A stretch of DNA of 64,000 nucleotides from Desulfovibrio fairfieldensis (GTDB lineage: Bacteria > Desulfobacterota > Desulfovibrionia > Desulfovibrionales > Desulfovibrionaceae): NCBI RefSeq assembly GCF_001553605.1, contig NZ_CP014229.1, positions 627,001-691,000 on the forward strand. The letters are read 5' to 3'. Each line of letters starts with the position of its first letter. Positions within the stretch are counted from its first letter, which is position 1. The notes beneath the pieces are model-generated. The model did not search any database. It was not told the DNA's origin and saw only the letters and a program-made list of their open reading frames with translations. Positions 1-8,373 of the stretch are shown one piece after another. Made by a program: the position numbers and the translations under genes.

Positions 1-386
1 ACTTTCATCAAGGTGTTGAGCAGTTTCGGATTGGGCAGCAGGGTACGGAAAATAGCTTTTTTGAGGGGCGAAAGCCCCAGATAGCTGACCACAATGGCAC
101 GCGCTTCAAGGAAGATCTCCATCGTGGGCGCGCCTGCCGGGCAGCTGAAGTTGCAGCCGCCGCAGAGAAGGCAGCGGGAGAGCCGCTCGTAAACGGCCTC
201 AGGGTTCTGAATGACAAGGTGGGCCAGGTTTTCCACAAGGGCGATTTTGCCTCGGGTTACGTCGCCCTCTTCGCCGGTTTCGTCAAAAACCGGGCAGAAG
301 GCCTGGCAGAAGCCGCATTTCATGCAGGAGACCAGCTTGTCGTCCAGAGCCATCAACGAATTGGCAAGCCTGGTAAGATCGTTCAT
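1..386 (-). CDS. glcF: Glycolate/lactate oxidase iron-sulfur subunit (GlcF/LldE-like), C-terminus cut by window
   Basis: Begins at ATG 384-386 (MNDLTRLANSLM) with a GGAG ribosome site just upstream; the reading frame stays open to base 1, so only about 128 N-terminal residues are visible. They carry two ferredoxin-type cysteine groups, CMKCGFCQAFCP and CLLCGGCNFSCP, which bind two 4Fe-4S clusters in the GlcF/LldE family. That family passes electrons from the FAD subunit towards the quinone pool or another acceptor. It follows glcD by 97 bases on the same strand, so it is almost certainly co-transcribed with it. The CCG-type C-terminal domain expected in the family would lie outside the window. 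A generic heterodisulfide-reductase-like Fe-S protein is the alternative, but the adjacent glcD favours GlcF. Confidence 0.88.
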   Translation of the reverse strand, partial: MNDLTRLANSLMALDDKLVSCMKCGFCQAFCPVFDETGEEGDVTRGKIALVENLAHLVIQNPEAVYERLSRCLLCGGCNFSCPAGAPTMEIFLEARAIVVSYLGLSPLKKAIFRTLLPNPKLLNTLMK

Positions 387-483
387 GCTCCAGCCCCTGT
401 GCCGGACGGAAAATGTCTGCCGTCCGTCCGGCTTGCTTGAGATTTATGGTTCGGGGCGGCCAGAGGCCGCCCCGGCGGATTTT

Positions 484-1875
484 CTACCCACGGGCCCCGA
501 CAATTTTTTCCGGATTGAACAGGCCCTTGGGGTCAAAGGCGTTGCGCAACCGGCGCGAGAACATGATGGAACCGCGCGAGGTCTCCTGCTCAAGCCACTG
601 CTTCTTGGCCAGGCCGATGCCGTGCTCGCCGGAAAGCGTGCCCTTGAGTTCGAGGCCGAGGTTGAAGAGGTCGTCCACGGCCAGTTCCACGCGGGCCCAT
701 TCCTGCTTGTCGCGCTTGTCGCAGAGGATGCCGGGATGGAGGTTGCCGTCGCCGGCATGGCCGAAGGTGGCGATGGTCACGTTACGGTCCTTGGCGATCT
801 TTTCCAGGCCTGCGATCATGGCCGGAATCTTGGAGCGCGGCACGGTGACGTCTTCCATCATGAAGGTGGGTTTGGCGCGGGCAAGGGCCGGAATGGCCAC
901 GCGGCGGGCTTCCCAGATGTTCTTCTTCTGCTCGGCGTCCTTGGCCACGACCACTTCGGTGGAACCGCATTCCTTGAGCACCTTTTCCACAACGGCGGCG
1001 TCGTCCTCGACCTGGGCGGGATGGCCGTCCACTTCCACCAGCAGCATGGCGCCGGCGTCGCGGGGCAGGCCGATTTTCACATAGTCTTCCACGTAGTTGA
1101 TGGTGGCGTGGTCCAGGAATTCCAAGGTACACGGCACCACGTGCGCGGAGATGATGGCGGCCACGGCCTTGGAGGCGGACTGCATGTCCGTGAACAGGGC
1201 CATCATGGCTTTGGAGGCCTTCGGCGGGGGCACGAGTTTCAGGGTCACCTGGCTGGTGACGGCCAGAGTGCCTTCGCTGCCCACCATAAGGGGCGAAATG
1301 GCGTAGCCCGTGGCGCATTTCACGCAACGCGAGCCGCAACGCACCAGGTCGCCGGTATTGGCATAGACTTCCATGCCCATGACGTAGTCTTTGGTGGTGC
1401 CGTATTTCAGGCCGCGCAGGCCGCCCGAGTTCTCAGCCACGTTGCCGCCGATGGTGGACACGGACATGGAGCCCGGATCCGGGGGATAGAAGAGGCCCAT
1501 GGAAGCGATTTTGGCGGCCATGGGAGCGGTGATGACGCCGGGCTCCACAATGGCGTAGAGGTCTTCCGTATTGATCTCAAGAATGCGGTTCAGCGCGGTG
1601 GTCAGAATGACGATGGTGTCGGTGGTGTCCGGGATGGTGCCGCCGGAAAGGTTGGTGCCCGCGCCGCGCACGGTCATGGGCAGACCTTCCTTGTAGCAGA
1701 GCTCAATGATCGGGCCAAGCTGCTCGGTTCTGGTAGGACGCACCACGCCGCCGGGAATGCACGGAGCCCACACGCACGAGTCGTAGGCGTAGTTCTGGCG
1801 GTCAGCTTCACTGGTAAAGACATTTTCCTTACCGACGATGGCCTCGAATTCCTTGGCAAGGGAATCACTCAACAT
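484..1875 (-). CDS. glcD: FAD-linked 2-hydroxyacid oxidase, GlcD/D-lactate dehydrogenase type
   Basis: 463 residues, normal for bacterial GlcD. The start ATG is preceded by GGGGAAA. The PCMH-type FAD domain is seen in the N-terminal half (VRGAGTNLSGG, then ENSGGLRGLKYG) and the FAD-oxidase C-terminal domain in the second half (FGHAGDGNLHPG, then SGEHGIGLAKK). The family oxidises glycolate to glyoxylate or D-lactate to pyruvate and pairs with an Fe-S subunit, here the next gene. Substrate cannot be told from sequence. The upstream malic enzyme and CitE-like lyase, together with the FadR-type regulator, make glycolate attractive, while lactate is the default substrate in sulfate reducers. Confidence 0.92.
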   Translation of the reverse strand: MLSDSLAKEFEAIVGKENVFTSEADRQNYAYDSCVWAPCIPGGVVRPTRTEQLGPIIELCYKEGLPMTVRGAGTNLSGGTIPDTTDTIVILTTALNRILEINTEDLYAIVEPGVITAPMAAKIASMGLFYPPDPGSMSVSTIGGNVAENSGGLRGLKYGTTKDYVMGMEVYANTGDLVRCGSRCVKCATGYAISPLMVGSEGTLAVTSQVTLKLVPPPKASKAMMALFTDMQSASKAVAAIISAHVVPCTLEFLDHATINYVEDYVKIGLPRDAGAMLLVEVDGHPAQVEDDAAVVEKVLKECGSTEVVVAKDAEQKKNIWEARRVAIPALARAKPTFMMEDVTVPRSKIPAMIAGLEKIAKDRNVTIATFGHAGDGNLHPGILCDKRDKQEWARVELAVDDLFNLGLELKGTLSGEHGIGLAKKQWLEQETSRGSIMFSRRLRNAFDPKGLFNPEKIVGARG

Positions 1876-1918
1876 ACATTTTCCCCAACAGGGTTAGAGG
1901 ATTGTGCGAGCGACATGC

Positions 1919-3178
1919 TCAGGCGCGCACTTGCTTGGCCAGGCGCTTCCGCAAATTTTCCGCCACGACGGCGGGGTCGATCTTCACACGGGCGATGCCG
2001 CTGTCCATGGCGGCCTTGGCGGTAGCCGCGGCTACCATCGGGGCCACATCGGGGTTGAGAGTGGAGGGGATGATCATCTGCGGGCCCAGTTCCTCGGGCT
2101 TGACCATATCGGCCAGAGCGTAGGCGGCCGCGATCTTCATGGCGTCGTTGATGTCCGTGGCGCGCACGTCGATGGCGCCGCGGAAGATGCCGGGGAAGGC
2201 CAGAACATTGTTGATCTGGTTCGGGCAGTCGGAACGACCGGTGGAAACCACCTTGGCGCCGGCGTCATAGGCGCGCTGCAGGGGCCAGATTTCCGGAATG
2301 GGGTTGGCCTGGGCAAAGACGATGGGGTCCTTGGCCATGCTGCGGATCATGTCCTCGTTAAGGGAATTGGGGGCGGACACGCCGATGAAGACGTCGGCGC
2401 CCTTGATGGCTTCGGCCAGGCCGCCCTTGACCTTTTCAGGATTGGTGCGCTTGGCGATCTCGTCCTTGTAGGGATTCATGCCCTCGGGGCGGCCTTCCCA
2501 GATGGCGCCCTTGGAGTCGCACATGATCACGTTCTTGAGGCCCACGGCCATGAGCAGCTTGATGATGGCGATGCCCGCCGCGCCAGCGCCGCTGGTGACC
2601 ACCTTGACGTCTTCCAGCTTCTTGCCCACCACTTTCAGGGCGTTGATCAGACCGGCCAGGGTGACCACGGCGGTGCCGTGCTGGTCGTCATGGAAAATGG
2701 GGCCCTTGAAGACGCCGTTTTTCTTCAGGCTGTCCTCGATCACAAAGCATTCGGGAGCCTTGATGTCCTCAAGGTTCACGCCGCCGAAGGTGGGAGCGAG
2801 CAGCTCGACCATTTCGACGATTTTGGCGGTGTCCTTGGTGTTGACGCACAGAGGGAAGGCGTCCACATCGCCGAAGGTCTTGAAGAGCAGGGATTTGCCT
2901 TCCATGACCGGCATGGCGGCGGCGGGGCCGATGTCGCCGAGGCCCAGAACGGCCGTGCCGTTGGACACCACGCAAACGAAATTGGAATGGTTGGTGTAGA
3001 CATCCACATCCGCCGGGTTCTTGTGGATTTCCATGCAGGGTTCGGCAACGCCGGGCGAATAGGCCAGAGTCAGATCGTCAGTTTCCCGCACCGGCACCTT
3101 GACCCGGACTTCGATTTTCCCCTGATAGTCCTTGTGCATGGCCAGGGCTTCTTCACGCAGATTTTTGATTCGGGACAT
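1919..3178 (-). CDS. NAD(P)-dependent malic enzyme, short MaeB-like form without phosphotransacetylase domain
   Basis: 419 residues from ATG 3176-3178 (MSRIKNLREEAL), chosen because AAGGAGAG lies just upstream; the open frame extends 68 codons further but that part is not protein-like. It decarboxylates malate to pyruvate with reduction of NAD(P). Visible family features are LAYSPGVAEPC near residue 50, GLGDIGPAAAMPVMEGKS, the FHDDQHGTAVV segment of the active site, the GAGAAGIAI nucleotide-binding loop and FAQANPIPEI. It ends at about 419 residues, so it lacks the C-terminal phosphotransacetylase-like domain of E. coli MaeB. It lies between the CitE-like lyase (127-base gap) and glcD (43-base gap) in one apparent operon, so malate made by the lyase could be turned into pyruvate. 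Confidence 0.93.
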   Translation of the reverse strand: MSRIKNLREEALAMHKDYQGKIEVRVKVPVRETDDLTLAYSPGVAEPCMEIHKNPADVDVYTNHSNFVCVVSNGTAVLGLGDIGPAAAMPVMEGKSLLFKTFGDVDAFPLCVNTKDTAKIVEMVELLAPTFGGVNLEDIKAPECFVIEDSLKKNGVFKGPIFHDDQHGTAVVTLAGLINALKVVGKKLEDVKVVTSGAGAAGIAIIKLLMAVGLKNVIMCDSKGAIWEGRPEGMNPYKDEIAKRTNPEKVKGGLAEAIKGADVFIGVSAPNSLNEDMIRSMAKDPIVFAQANPIPEIWPLQRAYDAGAKVVSTGRSDCPNQINNVLAFPGIFRGAIDVRATDINDAMKIAAAYALADMVKPEELGPQMIIPSTLNPDVAPMVAAATAKAAMDSGIARVKIDPAVVAENLRKRLAKQVRA

Positions 3179-3305
3179 AGGTTCTCTCCTTGGAAGCAAT
3201 CCGGGTGGCGGAGCCGGAAATGCCGCAGTGCACTCGCGCGTCAGACGGCCCCGGTTGAACGGGTTCCGGGCACGCTGCCCGGAACCCGCAGCGGCAGCGC
3301 CGCGT

Positions 3306-4199
3306 TTATTTCTTGTTCTTGGCGTCGATTTCAGCCTGGGCGGCCAGGATGTCTCTGGCGTTGTCATACACGGGCGTATCAACCATCTTGCCCAGGTAGG
3401 ACACGGCGGCCTTGCCCTTGGCGAGGCCTTCTTCCTCGAACACTTTCACCACGCCCTGGGCCCATTCCACGTCGGCCGGGTCGGGGGCGTACAGGCGGTT
3501 GGAGGGCTCCACCTGGCTGGGATGAATGATCATGCGGCCGCCGTAGCCCATCTGCAGGCCGTCGCGCACGTTCTGCTCGAAAGCTTCGGTGTCCTTGAAG
3601 GAGACGAAGGGGGCGTCGATGGCCACAAGGCCGGCGGCGCGGCAGGCGATGGCGACCTTGGCGCGGCCCCAGAGCTGCTCCACGGCTTCGTTGGTGATTT
3701 TGACGTGCATGTCGCGGCAATAGTCCACGGCGCCGAAGATGGCGTTGACGTTGCGCGGGCTGGCCATGCAGCATTCATAGGCGTTCATGATGCCCTTGGC
3801 CGTTTCCAGCAGCATGGAGATTTTCACGGAGCCGATTTCCATGCCGCGGCGGCGTTCCAGCTCTTCCAGCTTCCAAGCCAGGCGCTTCACGTCGTCGGGA
3901 TGACCGGTCTTGGCCAGGGTGACGCCGTTGAGGCCGGGCTGCACCACGGCTTCCAGGTCATCGTTGGTCATTTCGGTTTCCCAGTTGTTGATGCGCACAT
4001 AGATTTCAGCGCCGCTCACGCTTTCCTTGGCGATCTTGTGCATATTCTCGACGATCATCTTGCGCGCGTTTTCCTTCTCGGACGGGGGAACGGCGTCTTC
4101 CAGGTCCAGCGTGATGATGTCGGCGGGGATGGTGGGCGCTTTTTCAATGAATTTGGGATTGTTACCGGGCACATAGAAGATGGAACGCATAACAGCCAT
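3306..4199 (-). CDS. HpcH/HpaI-family lyase, CitE/malyl-CoA lyase-like
   Basis: 297 residues, start ATG with AGGAG upstream. The TIM-barrel signature of CitE and malyl/citramalyl-CoA lyases is clear: RSIFYVPGNNPKFIEKA at the N-terminus, ITLDLEDAVPPSEK, the metal-ligand Glu in LLETAKG, the metal-ligand Asp in FGAVDYCRDM, and MIIHPSQVEPSN near the C-terminus. No citrate lyase alpha (citF) or acyl-carrier gamma (citD) subunit is nearby, so it is unlikely to be part of citrate lyase. A stand-alone enzyme that joins or splits malyl-CoA (glyoxylate plus acetyl-CoA) or citramalyl-CoA fits better, with malic enzyme and GlcDF encoded directly downstream. The exact substrate is inference. Confidence 0.85.
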   Translation of the reverse strand: MAVMRSIFYVPGNNPKFIEKAPTIPADIITLDLEDAVPPSEKENARKMIVENMHKIAKESVSGAEIYVRINNWETEMTNDDLEAVVQPGLNGVTLAKTGHPDDVKRLAWKLEELERRRGMEIGSVKISMLLETAKGIMNAYECCMASPRNVNAIFGAVDYCRDMHVKITNEAVEQLWGRAKVAIACRAAGLVAIDAPFVSFKDTEAFEQNVRDGLQMGYGGRMIIHPSQVEPSNRLYAPDPADVEWAQGVVKVFEEEGLAKGKAAVSYLGKMVDTPVYDNARDILAAQAEIDAKNKK

Positions 4200-4405
4200 G
4201 TGAGGACTCCTGTGGATAAAAATCGTCTGAAAATTACCTCAACCACGTCAACCAAGGCGACATTGTTCCGGCGCGCATCTCTCCTCGCGGAAGTGCTTCG
4301 GGGCGGACCGGCCCACGCAGGGGACATCCGGCCGCATAAACCCGTTTGCGCCCGCCCGCCTGCCCGGCAGATCGCCGGGTGGCGCGGCTTTTTGCCGTTT
4401 CATTC

Positions 4406-4447
4406 TGAATAGGCTATTGCTATTAACAAGTCAACATGTCATACCAA
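4406..4447 (-). promoter_or_regulatory. Predicted sigma-70 promoter and FadR-type operator for the glc/malic operon
   Basis: On the minus strand TTGACT (4429-4434) and TATTCA (4406-4411) are 17 bases apart. Directly upstream and touching the -35 box is TTGGTATGACATG (4435-4447), whose left part matches operator halves of FadR-subfamily regulators such as PdhR (TTGGTATGACCAA). The promoter sits in the 388-base gap between the lyase gene and the divergent FadR-type regulator gene. It would give a leader of about 200 bases. The -10 box is weak, so confidence is limited. I see nothing else in the gap. Confidence 0.45.
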
Positions 4448-4587
4448 AAAAAGTACAAAGAAACTTCGGCCTCAAAAGCTTTTTCCGAATTTGTTGAGCC
4501 GGGTTTACAAAAATGTGGCAGCGGGGCACACTGAACTCGCTGGCATAGTTTTTTTCACCGATTGTTCACACCTTACCAACGATACGC

Positions 4588-5451
4588 ATGAAAAACAACT
4601 ATACAGAAATACTTGGGAACAGGCGGCGTAATATTCAGCGCCCACGGGTGCATACCGAGGTCTTGACCTGTCTTCTGGAGGATATCCGGGCGGGTATCTA
4701 CCAAGAAGGGCAAAAGCTGCCTTCCGAGCGGGAACTCATGGAGGAGTTCGGCGTGGGGCGGCCTGCGGTGCGCGAGGCCTTGTCCGCGCTGGGCCGCATG
4801 GGGTTGATCGAAATATCGCCCGGCATGCGCGCCAGGGTCTGCAAGCTGACGCTCAAACCCCTGCTGGGGGAGATGCGGGCCACCTTGCAGATTTATTCCA
4901 GTTCCCCGGACGGCTGGCGGCAGCTGCACGACCTGCGCCTCTTTTTTGAAACCTCCGTGGCCCGGCAACTGGCGCATCAGGTGACGGACGAGCAGTTGAA
5001 GGCCTTGAAGGATATTCTCGCCGATCAGCGGAACTTTCTGGACAGATCGGAAATCCGCTCTTTTGCCGAGGCGGATATCGCCTTTCACCGCGCTCTGGTG
5101 GAATTTCTGGACAATCCTTTTCTGGGCCTGCTGGCCGAGGGCTTCGGCGGCTGGCTGATCACGCCCCTGTATGCCTCCATGCAGGTGCGGCGGCAGAGCG
5201 AGCGCTCGTATACCGCGCACGTGGCCGTCTTTGAGGCCCTGAAAAAGCGTAATTCGGACCTGGCCGAACAGGCCATGCGTTCACATCTGGAAGAAATGCG
5301 CAGCATCTATCAGGTTGACCTGATGGCCGCGCGGGAAGCCCGGGAAGGCGAAGAGGCTTTTGCCGCCATGGATCAGGCGGTTCCGGCCCAGCCGGGCGAG
5401 CAGGAGTTTCCGCCCATGCCGTTCGGCATGCCCGAGCGTGCGCCGGGTTAG
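4588..5451 (+). CDS. FadR/GntR-family transcriptional regulator (FCD domain)
   Basis: 287 residues. The N-terminal winged helix is typical of GntR proteins: KLPSERELMEEFGVGRPAVREAL followed by LGRMGLIEISPG (residues about 40-80). The rest is an alpha-helical FCD ligand domain, with DIAFHRALVEF and HVAVFEALKKR contributing the usual metal/ligand histidines. The family includes GlcC, LldR and PdhR, which sense 2-hydroxy- or 2-oxo-acids. It is divergent from the lyase/malic/glcDF operon, the standard layout for a local regulator. The start ATG has no strong ribosome site. The protein ends in a proline-rich tail of about 30 residues of unknown use. Confidence 0.88.
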   Translation: MKNNYTEILGNRRRNIQRPRVHTEVLTCLLEDIRAGIYQEGQKLPSERELMEEFGVGRPAVREALSALGRMGLIEISPGMRARVCKLTLKPLLGEMRATLQIYSSSPDGWRQLHDLRLFFETSVARQLAHQVTDEQLKALKDILADQRNFLDRSEIRSFAEADIAFHRALVEFLDNPFLGLLAEGFGGWLITPLYASMQVRRQSERSYTAHVAVFEALKKRNSDLAEQAMRSHLEEMRSIYQVDLMAAREAREGEEAFAAMDQAVPAQPGEQEFPPMPFGMPERAPG

Positions 5452-5539
5452 AGTGGTTCACGCATGAAATGAGCCAACAGGCTCTGGGGGGGATTTGAGA
5501 TTGCCCCGCTGTTGCGTGCGAAGCCCGTTGCGCAAACGC

Positions 5540-5574
5540 AAAAAACGCGACAACTTTGGTTGTCGCGTTTTTTG
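5540..5574. terminator. Bidirectional rho-independent terminator
   Basis: AAAAAACGCGACAA, a six-base loop, then TTGTCGCGTTTTTT: a near-perfect hairpin with A-rich and T-rich flanks. It lies between the convergent regulator gene and the amidohydrolase gene and can stop both transcripts. Confidence 0.85.
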
Positions 5575-5733
5575 TGGGCCGGACACCCGGCAACGGCTGT
5601 TGCCGCTGCTTCCTTTCGGACCTGACGGAGTTGGCAGTGTTGCCGCCGCCCGGCTTGAACTATGCTTTACCCGCAAAGGGGGCGGCCTGTCAATGCGTGC
5701 TTTGCCCGTCTTTCAGTTCCGGGCATTCGCCGT

Positions 5734-6549
5734 TCACGCCAGGGCCGGGCCCTGGGCCGCGAAAAGCCGTTCGGCATTGCTCATGACCGCCTCCAACCGG
5801 GCATCGTCCAGCCCGGCCATGCGTTGCAGGCGCTCCAGCTCTTCCTCGGGATCGTACAACGGCCAGTCCGTGCCGAAGAGCAGGCGCTCCTGGGGAAAGG
5901 CGGCCAGCAGGGCGCGCAATTCCTCCGGCGTCACAAAGGGGGTGACGCTGGAGGTGTCGAACCAGAGATTTTCGCGCCGCCGTCCGCCCAGGACCTTCAT
6001 TGCGTGTTCCCACATGCGGTAGCCGCCCAGATGAGCCGCAATAATGGTCAGGCCCGGAAAAGCATCCAGAATGGCCGCCAGCTTGTAAGGGCAGGAAGGA
6101 TTTTTCTCCGGGCTGATATTGTCGCCGATATGGATTTCAAAAATAAAATCCTTTTGAGCCGCTTCAAAAATGGGCAGCAGGCGCGGGTCGTTGAGCCAGA
6201 ACCCCTGAAAGTCCGGATGGAGTTTCAGGCCGCGCAGCCCGGCCGCCTTGATGCGCTGGAGCTCCGCCTCCCAGTTGGCGTAGCCGGGATGCAGGGTGCC
6301 GAAGCCGATGACTTCGGCATGGGCCTTTTGCAGGCTCATGGCGTAATTGTTGGCCGGAATGACCTGGGCCGGGGCCGTGGCGGCGCAGAGCACCACGCAT
6401 TTGTCCACTCCGGCGTGCTTTTCGCGGGCCAGCAGATGGTCGATGGTGCCGTCGCCGGCGCAGGCCACGTTGTAGAAATTGTTGAGGTGGTCCACGGCCT
6501 TGTATGCGATTTTGGGATGGAAGGCGTGGGTATGGATATCAATGAACAT
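5734..6549 (-). CDS. Amidohydrolase-2 family metal-dependent hydrolase or decarboxylase
   Basis: 271 residues from ATG 6547-6549 (MFIDIHTHAFHPK). This start places the HxH metal motif at residues 6-8, as usual; the 39-codon extension upstream is not protein-like. Other conserved points of the PF04909 barrel are LKLHPDFQGF, FEIHIGDN, IAAHLGG and FGTDWPLYDPEEEL (catalytic Asp). Members hydrolyse C-N or C-O bonds or decarboxylate aromatic acids, and the substrate here is not deducible. It stands between the regulator of the glycolate-type operon and a hydroxyacid dehydrogenase, so a role in small-acid metabolism is possible but unproven. Confidence 0.82.
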   Translation of the reverse strand: MFIDIHTHAFHPKIAYKAVDHLNNFYNVACAGDGTIDHLLAREKHAGVDKCVVLCAATAPAQVIPANNYAMSLQKAHAEVIGFGTLHPGYANWEAELQRIKAAGLRGLKLHPDFQGFWLNDPRLLPIFEAAQKDFIFEIHIGDNISPEKNPSCPYKLAAILDAFPGLTIIAAHLGGYRMWEHAMKVLGGRRRENLWFDTSSVTPFVTPEELRALLAAFPQERLLFGTDWPLYDPEEELERLQRMAGLDDARLEAVMSNAERLFAAQGPALA

Positions 6550-6731
6550 ACGTTGCAACTCACAGGGCGGCGCGCCCGAACTTGGCTCTGCTCCGCCTGT
6601 CGCCGACGGCGTGCGTGTTTGCCATGAGAGCATGTGACACTTGAACCGCTCTCGCCGTTGCGACAAAGAGATTCATGTCCTGTTGGGGCGCTTCCGGTCG
6701 GATTGGCAGCGTCAGCGAATGCGGACCGCGT

Positions 6732-7703
6732 TTAGGCCTTGCCCACGCCGTTGACCACATTGACTTGGTTGCCCTCCTGCCAGCGGCGAATATTTTCCGC
6801 CGTGAGGTCAATGATGTTCTGGCGGGCCTTAACCGTGGCCCAGGCGATATGCGGGGTGATCAGGGTATTGGGCGCGCTGAGCAGGGGATTGTCCCGGCTG
6901 GGCGGTTCCTTGGAGAGCACGTCCGTGCCCAGGCCGCGCAATTGTCCGCTTTTCAGGGCTTCGGCGGCGGCCGCCTCGTCCACCAGCGGGCCGCGCGCGG
7001 TATTCAGCAGGATAGCCCCCTTGCGCATTTTGGCCAGGCTCTTGGCGTTGATCAGGTTGCGGGTCTGGGGCGTGAGCGGGCAGTGCAGGGAAATGACGTC
7101 CGATCCCGCCAGAAGCTGGTCCAGAGAGGCAAAAGCGAAGGGGCTGTAGGACGGCGGATTCTTGGGCGTGCGGCAGTGGGCCAGCACGCTCATGCCGAAG
7201 GCATGGGCCAGCTCGCCCACCCGGCGGCCGATGGAGCCGAAACCGACAATGCCCATGGTCAGTCCTTCCAGACAGAGGGGTGTGTATTTCCAGTAGCACC
7301 ATTGCTCGGCCCGTTCCCAGTCTCCGGCCTTGACGCTTTCGGTATGCTGGCTGGTGTGGCGGCAGAGTTCCAGCAAAAGGGCCATGGCGTGCTGGGCCAC
7401 GTCGTCCACGCCATAGGCCACCACGTTGCAGACCGGGATATTGCGCTCGGCAAAAGCCTCCACATCCACTGTATTATAGCCCGTGGCCAGCACGCCCACC
7501 ATGCGCACGCTGTCCAGAATGGGGAGATCGTCGCGGCGCAGGCAGGTTTTGTTCGCCAGCAGGACGTCGGCGCCTTTGGCCCGTTCCGCCAATTGCTCTT
7601 TGGCGGTTTCATCGTACACGGTCACTTCGCCCAGGGCTTCAATGGGGCCCCAGTCCACATCGCCGGGATTGAGTATGGCGCCGTCGAGAATGACTATCTT
7701 CAT
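6732..7703 (-). CDS. D-isomer-specific 2-hydroxyacid dehydrogenase (hydroxypyruvate/glyoxylate reductase type)
   Basis: 323 residues from ATG 7701-7703 (MKIVILDGA) with AAGGA upstream; the longer open frame adds 69 unconserved codons. The Rossmann loop is GIVGFGSIGRRVG. The catalytic Arg is in LNTARGPLVDE, Glu in LSKEPPSRDNP and His in TPHIAWAT, so the active site is complete. Family enzymes reduce hydroxypyruvate, glyoxylate or related 2-oxoacids with NAD(P)H. The protein resembles glycerate dehydrogenases in the DGAILNPGDVDW opening. Its place beside a glyoxylate-producing operon fits glyoxylate or hydroxypyruvate reduction, but substrate is inferred. Confidence 0.88.
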   Translation of the reverse strand: MKIVILDGAILNPGDVDWGPIEALGEVTVYDETAKEQLAERAKGADVLLANKTCLRRDDLPILDSVRMVGVLATGYNTVDVEAFAERNIPVCNVVAYGVDDVAQHAMALLLELCRHTSQHTESVKAGDWERAEQWCYWKYTPLCLEGLTMGIVGFGSIGRRVGELAHAFGMSVLAHCRTPKNPPSYSPFAFASLDQLLAGSDVISLHCPLTPQTRNLINAKSLAKMRKGAILLNTARGPLVDEAAAAEALKSGQLRGLGTDVLSKEPPSRDNPLLSAPNTLITPHIAWATVKARQNIIDLTAENIRRWQEGNQVNVVNGVGKA

Positions 7704-8320
7704 GGGAATGTCCTTGGGTTGCGGCTGTTCGCGGCGCTCGGGACGCGCCGGGCAAATAGTGTAGCCCGAGCCGGTACGAGCCGCAAGCGCCCGGGCCGAC
7801 CGTCCGCTCATGTACTTGAGTACAGCGCTGCTCTCGATGCCCGTAAGGCTCGCCCGGCTCGCCCAACGGGCACGGCCCTTTGGGCCGCCTTCCGGTCGGT
7901 TTCCGCGCAAAAAGTGTCATTTTCCTTGCCGGCACGCAAAAGTCTTGCTTCAGCCGTTGCGATGCTGGAGCTTTAGCCGTAGGCGAACTTGTGAGCCGTA
8001 CGGATAAAGACAGCAACGCCAGCTACGGATGAAGACAGCAATTGGTTACGCAAAATTATACTAGGAAAATCGCTGTCGCTATCCGTAGCGGTACTGTCTT
8101 GATCCGTCACACGGCTTCGCCGTGAACGGCTCAAGCAAGCCGCTGACGCGGCAACGGCCAGCGCATTTTTTAGGATTCTCCCGGCGCCAACCATCCTCCT
8201 GCGCTTCGCTCCGGCGGAGCAAAGGTGGCTTCGCCTCTTTTTTGTTCGTTCCCCAATCTATCGGGGAATAAAGACTTTTTAGATGCGTCTGCGCTGCCGA
8301 CCGTCTACGGTTGGCCCGGA
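7704..8320. other. Gene-free intergenic stretch with repeat modules
   Basis: No credible coding frame. It contains the palindrome TGTACTTGAGTACA at 7811-7824, which recurs in related form (CATACTTGAGTATG) near 50737-50750, and several short copies of words around TACGGATGAAGACAGCAA (near 8021) that recur at about 38861. It also holds the 64-base repeat listed separately. Probably a graveyard of REP-like or MITE-like sequences. Confidence 0.5.
8101..8164 (+). repeat. 64-base dispersed repeat, copy 1
   Basis: Matches 52241-52304 in the same orientation with about four differences by hand alignment. It contains the small inverted repeat CACGGCTTCGCCGTG. Both copies are intergenic. Confidence 0.8.
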
Positions 8321-8321
8321 A

Positions 8322-8351
8322 CAAAAAAGGCCGCCCGTGAGGGCGGCCTTG
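8322..8351 (-). terminator. Rho-independent terminator after pal
   Basis: On the minus strand AAGGCCGCCC, loop TCAC, GGGCGGCCTT followed by TTTT; it lies 23 bases past the pal stop codon. Ten-pair perfect stem. Confidence 0.92.
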
Positions 8352-8373
8352 AAGAGACGGAATCAGCGGATGC

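Noticed and set aside
211..2025. 604-residue plus-strand open frame opposite glcD
   Set aside because: His/Gly-rich antisense translation of a GC-rich gene; glcD and malic enzyme on the other strand have clear motifs.
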